A DNA stretch of 51,233 nt from an uncultured Opitutia bacterium (GTDB lineage Bacteria > Verrucomicrobiota > Verrucomicrobiia > Opitutales > Opitutaceae): assembly GCA_903825285.1 (NCBI GenBank), contig CAIJZY010000018.1:1-51233 (forward strand), read 5' to 3'. Below the pieces are notes generated by a model. That model was not told the DNA's origin. It made no database searches and worked only from the letters and a program-made list of their open reading frames with translations. Positions 1 through 7,907 of this stretch are shown piece after piece. The position numbers were made by a program, and so were the translations under genes. Each line of letters begins with the position of its first letter. The first letter of the stretch is position 1.

Positions 1-564
1 AGCAGCACTTATGTCGCTGCCCAGCCTGCCTCCGATGTTCAATCCGTGATTACGCAGGCCCAGGCTGACCCGACCAATGCTGCGGCAATTATCGCCAAGG
101 CGATTGCGGCCAACCCGTCCAACGCGGCGGCCATCATGACGGCCGCGGTCAATGCCTTCCCGGCCCAGGCTTCGGCCATTGTTTCCGCCTCGATCGCGGC
201 GGCCCCCCAGACGGCAGCTGCGGTGACGCAGGCGGCGGTTGCTGCGGTGGTTTCTGCGGCGGCCACCCCTGCGGCCGCCTCGGCTGCGGCGGCTTCCATC
301 ACCTCCGCTGCGGTTACAGCGGCGGTGAATGCGGCGGCGACTCCTGCGGCTGCCAATGCAGCTGCGGCCTCGGTGGCCGCGGCGGCGGTTTCGGCGGCCC
401 CGAGCCTTTCCAATACGATCACGCAAGCCGCGGTTGCCGCTGCTCCGGCTGCCGCGGGTGCGATCACGGGTGCACCGGCCGCTCCGACCGGTCCGACCGC
501 ACCGACCGCTCCGGATGTCACTCCCACTACGCCGGTCCAAACTCCGAATAGCCCGTCGACCTGA
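1..564 (+). CDS. Ala-rich 15-residue-repeat protein, N-terminus missing (partial)
   Basis: The reading frame is open from base 1 and ends at TGA 562-564, so the true start lies left of the window. A GTG at 46 is probably internal, because the same repeat pattern begins before it. The visible 187 residues are dominated by Ala with Val, Ile, Ser, Thr and periodic Pro. Tandem 15-residue units of the form NAAAIxxxAxxxxPx can be read from base 31 to about 255, then degenerate. The last 30 residues are Pro/Thr-rich (PTGPTAPTAPDVTPTTP), like a flexible tail. No catalytic motif is visible. It lies 44 bp upstream of the outer-membrane barrel gene, so a surface or EPS-associated structural role is possible but is only inference. 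I do not recognise the family. Confidence 0.7.
   Translation, partial: SSTYVAAQPASDVQSVITQAQADPTNAAAIIAKAIAANPSNAAAIMTAAVNAFPAQASAIVSASIAAAPQTAAAVTQAAVAAVVSAAATPAAASAAAASITSAAVTAAVNAAATPAAANAAAASVAAAAVSAAPSLSNTITQAAVAAAPAAAGAITGAPAAPTGPTAPTAPDVTPTTPVQTPNSPST
31..255 (+). repeat. In-frame 45-bp tandem repeat in the Ala-rich gene
   Basis: Five consecutive 45-bp (15-codon) units can be aligned by eye at 31-75, 76-120, 121-165, 166-210 and 211-255. Most encode a small polar residue, three or so Ala/Ser, Ile or Val, then Ala-rich sequence ending in Pro plus one residue. The first four units keep the Pro at position 14; the fifth has lost it. Period and register are seen directly. The helical character is inferred from composition. 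Confidence 0.65.
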
Positions 565-608
565 TCGCAGAACCGCTCCCTTTCACCTAACATACAAAAT
601 ACTACACA

Positions 609-1754
609 ATGACGACCAAGTCTTTTGCTGGGATTCTCGCACTTCTGACGGCGGCGCTCACCACGGTCCACGCCACGGAGCTTAGCCCGGGCACGGGCTT
701 TTTCTTCACCGGCACCGCCGGCCTCAAGTACGACAGCAACATCTTCCTCACCAATACCAACACCAAGTCGTCCGGCATCCTCGAGATCATTCCCGGGGTG
801 GAGCTGGACATGGGGTCGGGCTCGATGACGAAGAATGTCTTCGTCTTCAGCGAGGACTTCGTGTCCTACCTCGATGCCAGCGGGCAGAACACAAACCTGG
901 CGAATGCGCAGTACGATGTGGCCTACAGCGACGACAAGCTGCGCTTCAACCTTGATGCCGGCTTTCATCAGCAGTCCCAGAATAACCGCGATACCCACCT
1001 GACCGGTCACATCCTCCAGACGGACATCACGAACATTACCCCCACGCTTGAGCTCGAGATTTCGCCGAAATCGGCCGTGTCGGTCGGGGTTGACTACCAA
1101 AACTACCGTTATGATGTGGCGGGCTATGCTGATCGTTCCTCCGTGTCGTTGCCGCTGAACGCCTATTTTGAGGTGGCGCCGAAGGTTCAGGCCAGCGTGG
1201 GTTACCGTTACCGCAACAACTCGGTCGACGCCCCTGGCCTCGACAGCACCGACAACTACTTCAGCGTCGGCGCCCGCGGTGATTTCGACCCCATGCTCAA
1301 GGGCTCCTTCAGCGTCGGCTACAACCAGCGCAACATCAAGGCGGGCACGGTCAATGGCGTCTACCACGCGAGCCATACCGAGTCCGGGATCGGTGCCGAC
1401 GCCAAGCTCGACTACCTCTATTCGGACAAGTCGACGGTCCAGTTCACGGTGCGCAACGACTTCTCCAATGCCGCCACGGGCGACAACCAAAAGGTGTTTG
1501 AGGGCGGCGTCGGCCTGGCCTCGGCCATGAGCAGCGACCTCACCGCGGATGCCTCGCTCTTCATCGGCAACTACAAGTACGTGGACACGTCCCGCCGGGA
1601 TGATTACTACCGCCTGGGCGCGGGGGTGACCTACAGCTACAGCACCCACGTCAAGTGCAGCGCGACTTACAGCTACCAGGACAATTCCTCGAACATCAGT
1701 AACCTTTCGTTCAGCGAAAGCGTGTTCGGCGTGTCGCTCGCGGTTCGTTACTAA
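609..1754 (+). CDS. Outer-membrane beta-barrel protein of the EPS export locus
   Basis: This 381-residue protein starts with a Sec-type signal peptide (positive N-terminus MTTK, hydrophobic core about 5-18, likely cleavage after VHA near residue 22). The rest is made of alternating polar/hydrophobic segments separated by short turns and ends with a final strand whose last residues are VSLAVRY, a terminal aromatic typical of BAM-inserted barrels. It resembles the beta-barrel proteins (BBP2/EpsL-like) found in exopolysaccharide loci. The length would fit roughly 16-18 strands, but I could not count them reliably. The gene sits 44 bp after the Ala-rich gene and 71 bp before the short OPX gene. 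The inferred role is outer-membrane passage of the polymer. Confidence 0.72.
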   Translation: MTTKSFAGILALLTAALTTVHATELSPGTGFFFTGTAGLKYDSNIFLTNTNTKSSGILEIIPGVELDMGSGSMTKNVFVFSEDFVSYLDASGQNTNLANAQYDVAYSDDKLRFNLDAGFHQQSQNNRDTHLTGHILQTDITNITPTLELEISPKSAVSVGVDYQNYRYDVAGYADRSSVSLPLNAYFEVAPKVQASVGYRYRNNSVDAPGLDSTDNYFSVGARGDFDPMLKGSFSVGYNQRNIKAGTVNGVYHASHTESGIGADAKLDYLYSDKSTVQFTVRNDFSNAATGDNQKVFEGGVGLASAMSSDLTADASLFIGNYKYVDTSRRDDYYRLGAGVTYSYSTHVKCSATYSYQDNSSNISNLSFSESVFGVSLAVRY

Positions 1755-1825
1755 GTCGACACGACTTTTGTTCCTGCGGTATTGAAATTGCCCCCGGGCG
1801 TTTCAATCTCTGCTGAACTGTCCCC

Positions 1826-2419
1826 ATGCGACTCCCGCTCGTTCTCCTTATTCTAGTCTGGGCCCTCCTTTTCACTGCGACGTTTGCCCAAGAGGAAAAG
1901 CCCGCGGCCTCGGCCACGGCGGACTATGTCCTTCAGCCTTCCGACCTGCTGCATGTCCTCGTCTTCCAGGAGGACGACCTGCAGCGGGATGTCCGGATTT
2001 CCCAGGAGTACTCGATCACCTTGCCGCTGATCGGGCAGGTGAACCTGAAGGGGAAGACCCTGCGCGAGGCGGAGGAGCTGATCCGCTCGCGCTACGACCA
2101 GGACTACCTCGTCAAGCCTCAGGTGACCGTGACTGTCACCGAGTACGCCAAGACGAGCGTCAATGTGCTCGGTTCGGTCGGTCAGGCCGGCTCGGTCGTC
2201 TTCACGCCCGAGCAGCCGATGACGCTTCTGGACGCCATTGCCCGAGCCGGCGGCTTTACCCGGCTCGCGGACCGCAAGCATGTGAGCCTTTCCCGGACGG
2301 TGGACGGCAAGGTTGAGAAATACACCATCAACGCGGACGAGTTGATCCAGGGGGATGCCAAGCAGTCGTGGATCCTGATCAAGGACGACGTCATCTACGT
2401 TCCCGAGAAGCTGCTCTAA
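1826..2419 (+). CDS. Short OPX/Wza-family polysaccharide export protein
   Basis: This 197-residue periplasmic polysaccharide export protein has a signal peptide at residues 1-22 (hydrophobic run, then TFA|QEEK) with no lipobox cysteine. A Poly_export domain follows (about 33-108, beginning YVLQPSDLLHVLVFQ, with the ISQEYSITLPLIGQV strand region). A single SLBB-type domain covers about 111-160 (VNVLGSVGQAGSV, then LLDAIARAGGFT). The protein ends at DDVIYVPEKLL. Wza of E. coli is about twice as long and ends in an amphipathic helix that forms the outer-membrane pore. That helix is absent here, so this is a short OPX protein that probably needs a partner barrel. It is followed 57 bp later by the Wzc-like gene, the usual order in EPS operons. 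Confidence 0.88.
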   Translation: MRLPLVLLILVWALLFTATFAQEEKPAASATADYVLQPSDLLHVLVFQEDDLQRDVRISQEYSITLPLIGQVNLKGKTLREAEELIRSRYDQDYLVKPQVTVTVTEYAKTSVNVLGSVGQAGSVVFTPEQPMTLLDAIARAGGFTRLADRKHVSLSRTVDGKVEKYTINADELIQGDAKQSWILIKDDVIYVPEKLL

Positions 2420-2476
2420 GCCTGTGGCCGGAGCGCACCCAGCGATTAACAGCCCAGACCTTCAGATCATTTTTGC

Positions 2477-4750
2477 ATGAGCCAAGACTCTTCGCCGCCT
2501 CCGAACCGCCCAACGACGCCCCCGCAATACCAGCGGGGCAGCGCTGGCTATGGGAACTACGGCGGGGGCTACGGCGGATACGGCCAGGGGTATGGCTACG
2601 GTTATGGCTACGGCGAGGGACATAGCCCTCAGCGGGCCTTCCTCGACTACGTCCTCATCCTGCGCGAGCGGATGTGGTACATCATCACGGTCTTTCTCGT
2701 CATTTTCTCGGCGACCGTGGCTTTCACCTTCAGCCGCACAAAGCTTTTCCAGGCGGATGCGAGCGTGCAGATCCTTAGGCATGACCCGGTCGTCATGCAG
2801 GTGCAGAGCGTGCAGGATAACGATGTGCGCACGGCCGAGGACCTCAATACGCAGGTCAAGGTGCTGGAGAGTGCGGCGATCATCGACAAGGTCGCCGCTC
2901 GCCTCAAGGCCGATGGCCTCGGGGCCTTTCTTGCCCCGTATTCCTCGAAGGATGGCTTGCCGGTCTCGGTTGAGAAGATCCTGGCGGACAACCGCAAGAT
3001 CACCCTTTCCCGCCTGAGCCTCGTGATTGCGATCCAATATGTGCACCCGGATCCGCAGGTCGCGGCCACGGTGGCCAACTATTTTGTCGACGAGTACATC
3101 AACTACAATTCCCGCATGCGGGTGGATGACTCGCTGCGCGCCGTTGACGACCTCAAGGGTCCCGCCGAGCTGCAGAAGCAGAAGGTCGAGCGCATGGCGC
3201 TCGTCCTGCAGGCCTACCGCGAGAAGAACAACCTCGTGTCGCTCGATGAGCGGAAGAATGTCGTCACGGAAAAGCTCAAGGCACTGAACCTCTACGTCAC
3301 CCAGACGAACGCTCGCCGGCAGGATGCCGAGATCCGCTGGAATCAGATCCAGGAGCTCAAGGCCAAGGGTGGGGACCTCCTTAGCCTCGATTTTATCAGC
3401 ACCCAGCCGGGAATCACCACGCTGGTGCAGCAGCTCTCCACCCAGAAGATTTTGGTCTCGCAGCTGCGGGTCCGCTACCGCGACAAGCACCCGAAGATGC
3501 AGGCGGCCCTCGACCAGCTGAATCAAACGGCGAGCGAGCTCCAGCGCGGCGTGGACAACGCGGCCGCGACCATTGAATCCTCCTATCAGAACGCCCTACG
3601 CAACGACACCGAGGCCAAGCGCTCGCTGGCGATCGCCGAGGAGGAGTCGATCCGGCTCGACCGCGTGGCGGTCGATTACAGTAACCAGGCCCGCGACTAC
3701 GACATCAACGTGAAGCTCCTCGAGTCCATGGTTGGCCGCATGGGCGAGACCAAGGTCTCGAGTTCCATGGAGACCCAGAACGCCCGCGTCATCGACCGGG
3801 CGGTTCCGCCGAAAAAGCCCATCTACCCGAACAAGCTGCTGAATCTATCGCTCGGATTTCTCGGTGGCATCACCCTCGGCCTCGCCTTCGCCTTCTTCGT
3901 CGCCTACATCGACGACCGTGTCAAAAGCAGCTTCGACATCGAGGCGGTCGTCGGCCTGCCGCTGATCGGCATCATCCCGAAGATCGCCACGCTCGACAAG
4001 GCGGACAAGGCGATGATCGTTGAGAACCACAGCGACCGCCGGGCGGCCGAGGCCTTCTTTGGCATCCATGCCGGCCTGCAGCTGAAGAACGAGACCAAGA
4101 AGGCGAAGTGCTTCCTCGTCACGAGCACGGTGCCCGGCGAGGGCAAGTCCTTCGTCTCGACGAACCTCGCCCTGACCTTTGCTTCGCACGGCGACCGGAC
4201 GCTCCTGATCGATTGCGACCTGCGCAAACCCAACATCCACAAGCTGCTCGCGGTCGACAACAACAAGGGCGTGATCGACTACTGCGAGGGGACGCAATCC
4301 CTGGAGAACGTCATCATCAAGAACCACCGCAAAAATCTGGATGTATTGCCCACGGGCGGCCGGGCGAAGAACCCCACGCTGATTCTGAACAGCAAGGCCT
4401 TTGAGACGATGATCTTTGAGCTGCGCAAGCAGTATGACCGGATCATCATCGACACGCCGCCCTTGGCCGCGGTGACGGACGCCCTGATTGTGCTGCCGCT
4501 CGTGGATGGCTCGTTCTTCAGCATCTTTTTCAACAAGGTGAAGAGGAACGCCGCGCAGTACTGCGCGAAGCAATTGACCGACGCCAACGTGCCCTGCTGC
4601 GGTGCGATCTTAAACGGCCTCGATCTCGACGTCTCCGGCTACTACTACGCCCAGTACTACGACAAGTCGTACAAGGAGTACTTCAACGAGCCCACGCGCA
4701 AGGGCGCCAAGATCACCCACGGGGCGAAGCGTCCGGATCACGAAGCCTGA
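2477..4750 (+). CDS. Wzc-type polysaccharide co-polymerase / tyrosine autokinase
   Basis: This 757-residue inner-membrane protein controls EPS chain length and export. A Gly/Tyr-rich segment (about residues 22-52, with repeated GYG) precedes the first membrane helix (about 67-90). A Wzz-like periplasmic domain with long helical stretches follows to about 440. The proline-rich PPKKPIYP motif leads into the second membrane helix (about 455-475). The cytoplasmic BY-kinase domain shows Walker A TVPGEGKS (about 550), Walker A' LLIDCDLRKPN (about 577) and Walker B IIIDTPP (about 657). The C-terminus carries a tyrosine cluster (YYYAQYYDKSYKEYF, about 720-735), the usual autophosphorylation site. It probably partners with the OPX protein upstream. 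The N-terminal Gly/Tyr tract is not standard for Wzc. Confidence 0.93.
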   Translation: MSQDSSPPPNRPTTPPQYQRGSAGYGNYGGGYGGYGQGYGYGYGYGEGHSPQRAFLDYVLILRERMWYIITVFLVIFSATVAFTFSRTKLFQADASVQILRHDPVVMQVQSVQDNDVRTAEDLNTQVKVLESAAIIDKVAARLKADGLGAFLAPYSSKDGLPVSVEKILADNRKITLSRLSLVIAIQYVHPDPQVAATVANYFVDEYINYNSRMRVDDSLRAVDDLKGPAELQKQKVERMALVLQAYREKNNLVSLDERKNVVTEKLKALNLYVTQTNARRQDAEIRWNQIQELKAKGGDLLSLDFISTQPGITTLVQQLSTQKILVSQLRVRYRDKHPKMQAALDQLNQTASELQRGVDNAAATIESSYQNALRNDTEAKRSLAIAEEESIRLDRVAVDYSNQARDYDINVKLLESMVGRMGETKVSSSMETQNARVIDRAVPPKKPIYPNKLLNLSLGFLGGITLGLAFAFFVAYIDDRVKSSFDIEAVVGLPLIGIIPKIATLDKADKAMIVENHSDRRAAEAFFGIHAGLQLKNETKKAKCFLVTSTVPGEGKSFVSTNLALTFASHGDRTLLIDCDLRKPNIHKLLAVDNNKGVIDYCEGTQSLENVIIKNHRKNLDVLPTGGRAKNPTLILNSKAFETMIFELRKQYDRIIIDTPPLAAVTDALIVLPLVDGSFFSIFFNKVKRNAAQYCAKQLTDANVPCCGAILNGLDLDVSGYYYAQYYDKSYKEYFNEPTRKGAKITHGAKRPDHEA

Positions 4751-4952
4751 TTCTTGAGATTGATGTTCCCTGCCACGAGACACGCCCCGTCGCGCCGGCA
4801 TTGGACGAAGATGGAGCCGCAGCGCCCCCGCCGCGGTAGGACGGCGAAACCGAGTTATTGGAGTAACTTGCCGATTGGGGCGAATACCGGTGTGGGAAAG
4901 TTTAGTTCATATTGAATTGAAAGTTACCCATGCCGTTGGCAATTTTTCCACT

Positions 4953-5507
4953 ATGCCCCGCTCCAGCCACGTTGCCGTCGAGCCCAGTGCGGCGACCGGA
5001 CTCGAGGTGCCGGGCGATAGGCCGGCGGACATCGTGGCCTTTGAGGCGGCGATGGTGGGGTTCTTTGTCGATGCGGCGGACCTCCTCGGCGTGCCGAAGT
5101 CCGTGGCGGCGATCTACGGGATCGTTTTTGCCTCCCCTGAGGCGTTGAGCTTCGCGGAGATTGAAGCCCGGCTGGATATCTCGAAAGGCTCGATCAGCCA
5201 GGGCCTGCGGGTGCTGCGCGAGGTCGGGGCCGTGAAGGAGGTGTCCGTCAAGACTGAGCGGGCGGAACGGTTCACCCCTGACGTGGAGCTGCGCAAATTG
5301 ATCACCCGCTTCCTTGAGCAGCGCCTCCAGCGGCAACTCGACTCGGGCAAGGCCCGGTTGACAGTCTTGAGCCGCTCGCTACCCGATTTGAAGGCTGCTG
5401 AAACCGAGACCCTGCGTACGCGCCTGAAGTACCTGCAGGCCTGGCATGACAAGGCCCGGGCACTGATGCCGGTGGCCAAAGCCTTTTTAAAGCTCACCCC
5501 AGCGTGA
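4953..5507 (+). CDS. GbsR/MarR-like winged-helix transcriptional regulator
   Basis: This 184-residue protein (counted from ATG 4953) has a winged-helix core at about residues 40-105. It includes LGVPKSVAAIYGIVFASPE, an EIEARLDISKGSISQ recognition-helix region, and LRVLREVGAVKEVSV leading to the wing. This order (xxPRSxAxIYGxLF, then SKGSxSxxLRxLxxxGAV) is typical of the GbsR family. The C-terminal half is helical and may dimerise. The frame is open upstream to TTG 4875, but I chose ATG 4953 because homology begins only after it. The 202-bp upstream spacer holds an AT-rich patch (about 4899-4928) that may be a promoter; I see nothing else in it. Its place inside the EPS locus suggests local control, which is inferred. 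Confidence 0.82.
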   Translation: MPRSSHVAVEPSAATGLEVPGDRPADIVAFEAAMVGFFVDAADLLGVPKSVAAIYGIVFASPEALSFAEIEARLDISKGSISQGLRVLREVGAVKEVSVKTERAERFTPDVELRKLITRFLEQRLQRQLDSGKARLTVLSRSLPDLKAAETETLRTRLKYLQAWHDKARALMPVAKAFLKLTPA

Positions 5508-5617
5508 GTATTCCACGCGGCCCCTGCCGCCTCCGCCTTCCATGCGGAATAAACCAACCTTCGATCAACCGGTTGCTTTCATTGGAAGCGACGGGGCGAA
5601 GCTCAGCCGGATAATTT

Positions 5618-6793
5618 ATGTCTAAGTATCTTGTCACCGGTGCCGCCGGATTCATCGCTGCCAAGGTCTGCGAGCTGCTCCTCGCTGAGGGGCACACAGT
5701 CGTCGGTATCGACAACCTGAATGACTACTACGACATCCGGTTAAAGGATTACCGGCTTTGAAGCTGCTGGGCCCCGCTGCCGACCGATGGGAGGAGACCC
5801 GAAGGTTTCCGTATATACCGAAAGCGCTCCGCTGTGCGCAGGTCGGTTCACATTCCATTTCCTCGATATCGAGGATCAGTCGGCACTCGATGCCGTCTTT
5901 GCGGAAAACTAATTTGATGCGGTCTTCAATCTGGCGGCGCGCGCAGGCGTGCGATTTAGCCTAGAATTCCCTGAGCTATATCGACGGACAAACATTCTCG
6001 GAGAGGAAAACGTCCTCAAGTGCCAGGTGAAATACGGTGTGAAGAAACACGTCCTCGCCTCGAGTTCATCGGTCTACGCCGGATGCCCGATGCCCTTCAC
6101 GGAGGACGCCATCCTCGGCACGATGCAGTCGCCCTACGCCGAGACGAAGCGGCATGCTGAACTGTTGGCGTGGGAGTATCACGAGAGATTTGATTTGGAT
6201 GTCACTGTGTTGCGCAAATTCACTGTGTTCGGTGCGGCGGGACGGCCTTACATGGCGCCGTCCCGCTTCATCAAATGGATCGATGGAGGCTCGCCAATCA
6301 CGCTTTACAGAGACGGTTCGGCCTCCCTGGATTTCACCTATGTGGACGATATCGCCAGCAGTACTATCCTCGCCGGTAAATTGCGCGAGTATGAAGGAGT
6401 GCGGAAGCAAGGAGATGGCATGATCGCAGGTCATGCCCCGAATACCGGTTTGGCGGCAGAAGGGGTAGACGCTGGCGGGAACCCAGAGGGTGCCAGCGGC
6501 TACAACTTCATCAATCTCGGTGGCGGCCGGAATCCACTAAGCTATCCTGTCGTGATCGGCATGAGTGAGAAGGCGCTGGGCAAGAAGGCGTAGATTACCG
6601 GCCATCCTCCCCATCAGTCCGATATCAAGGAAACCTGGACGCCATTTCAAAAGCGAAGCGGATCCTCGGTTGGGAACCGTCGGTGCAGCCGGAAGACGGT
6701 TTCCGGAAGACGATTGAATGGCATGAGCTGAGCCGGGCCTGCAAAAGTGCTCAAACTATGAGCGGATTCTTTCTGAAACGCAGCAATCATTGA
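5618..6793 (+). pseudogene. Broken NAD-dependent epimerase (UDP-glucuronate 4-epimerase-like)
   Basis: The gene starts well: ATG 5618 gives the Rossmann motif VTGAAGFIAAKV, then VVGIDNLNDYYDIRLKDYRL, and stops at TGA 5759-5761. The same protein can be followed through other frames: KLLGPAADRW in a second frame, then FHFLDIEDQSALDAVFAEN up to TAA 5910-5912. After that stop it resumes as FDAVFNLAARAGVR, with VLASSSSVYAG and the YAETK catalytic motif, to TAG 6591-6593. A last shift gives AISKAKRILGWEPSVQPEDG and WHEL, ending at TGA 6791-6793. That makes at least three frameshifts and two nonsense codons, so it is not functional as read. A Gly-rich stretch of about 35 residues before the NLGGGRNPLS motif looks longer than usual. 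Its last stop overlaps the next gene's ATG, a sign of former coupling. Confidence 0.85.
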
Positions 6794-7890
6794 TGGCTAA
6801 ATCACTCATCAACATTCTCGGTGGCACCGCCTACTCCTCTACGGGCGGAATTCAGGCGGTGAATCGCATGATGGTGCGCGAGCTTAGTTCGAACGCCATG
6901 CTGAGACGGGCCTATTTTCTTTGGGATGATATCCGCACGGTTACTCCGGATGGGCGTGTTTACTCGGAATCAGGCTTGGCGCGATTCTATGCGTTGGACC
7001 GGAAAAAATTCACAAAGGACATATTTCACAGCGGTATCAAAAACTTAAACGATTACTGGCTGTGCACCCACGTGAATTACACCTTGGTCGGGCTTTGCGC
7101 CAGCATTGGCCGGCGGCATCGCGTGGGGGTTCTGCTACACGCGGCGGAATTGGATGAAGCGTTCACGGACACGAAGCGGAAGGCGCTCTGCCAAGCAGGG
7201 CAGGTCTTCACGGTATCGGAATTTACCAAAAAAAAGGCCGTCTATTATGGCGTGAACCCATCCCGTATCTGTGTCATTGAGAACGGCGTGGATGACCCTT
7301 GTCCAAACTGGCAGCCGAGCGACCCGAGAGAAATACGCAACACCCTGCTCTTCGTCGGCCGGATGGATGAGCGCTATAAAGGACAGATGGAACTGCTCGA
7401 CGCGATGGTTTTGCTCCGGTACCGATTGCCCGACCTGCGCTTGGTATTTGTGGGAGCTGGGCAGACGCTTGCCGAGTGGCGGGCTGAGGCGGCTCGGCGC
7501 AATCTGGCCGATCGTGTGGAATTCACCGGCCGGATTGGTGATGAGGAACTCCTCCAGCGTTATGAGTCCGCGGCACTTTTTGTGATGCCCAGTGAAAACG
7601 AGGGGTTTGGACTGGTCTATGCCGAAGCCATGGCTCACGGCGTGCCCTGCATCGGCAGTGATCGCGACGCGGCGCGCGAGGTCATTGCGCACGGAGAGAC
7701 CGGGCTGTGCGTGCCCGCTAATAATTCCACGGCATTGGCTGATGCTATTTCCAGTTTGCTGAGCGAACCGCAGCGTCTGCGGGAAATGGGATTCGCAGCG
7801 CGGGCGCGCTTTTTCAGCAGATTTTCTGCGGAGAAGCACAGCGAGCGCTTGCTCACGGCTCTCAACAGTTGGCGAGCACTGGCGCACTGA
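6793..7890 (+). CDS. Glycosyltransferase family 4 (GT-B) enzyme
   Basis: This 365-residue cytoplasmic GT-B glycosyltransferase transfers a nucleotide-sugar residue to a lipid-linked EPS precursor. The N-terminal half begins SLINILGGTAYSSTGGIQAV (acceptor domain). The donor domain starts near residue 190 with LLFVGRMDERYKGQ, contains VEFTGRIGDEELLQRY, and has the E-x7-E motif in SENEGFGLVYAEAMAHGVP (about 265-284). ATG 6793 is preferred over the TTG at 6790: it overlaps the upstream pseudogene's TGA as TGATG, a translational-coupling arrangement. It is intact although both neighbours are pseudogenes. The donor and acceptor sugars cannot be read from sequence. Confidence 0.88.
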   Translation: MAKSLINILGGTAYSSTGGIQAVNRMMVRELSSNAMLRRAYFLWDDIRTVTPDGRVYSESGLARFYALDRKKFTKDIFHSGIKNLNDYWLCTHVNYTLVGLCASIGRRHRVGVLLHAAELDEAFTDTKRKALCQAGQVFTVSEFTKKKAVYYGVNPSRICVIENGVDDPCPNWQPSDPREIRNTLLFVGRMDERYKGQMELLDAMVLLRYRLPDLRLVFVGAGQTLAEWRAEAARRNLADRVEFTGRIGDEELLQRYESAALFVMPSENEGFGLVYAEAMAHGVPCIGSDRDAAREVIAHGETGLCVPANNSTALADAISSLLSEPQRLREMGFAARARFFSRFSAEKHSERLLTALNSWRALAH

Positions 7891-7907
7891 TAGCGAGAAC
7901 TACGGTC

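Noticed and set aside
31-255. CRISPR-like array from the 45-bp periodicity at the left edge
   Set aside because: Units are adjacent without spacers, stay in frame and encode a protein repeat.
39-1649. Open - strand frame of about 536 codons opposite the Ala-rich gene and the barrel gene
   Set aside because: The + strand genes have a repeat pattern or a signal peptide plus barrel pattern; the antisense product is only a mirror of that composition.
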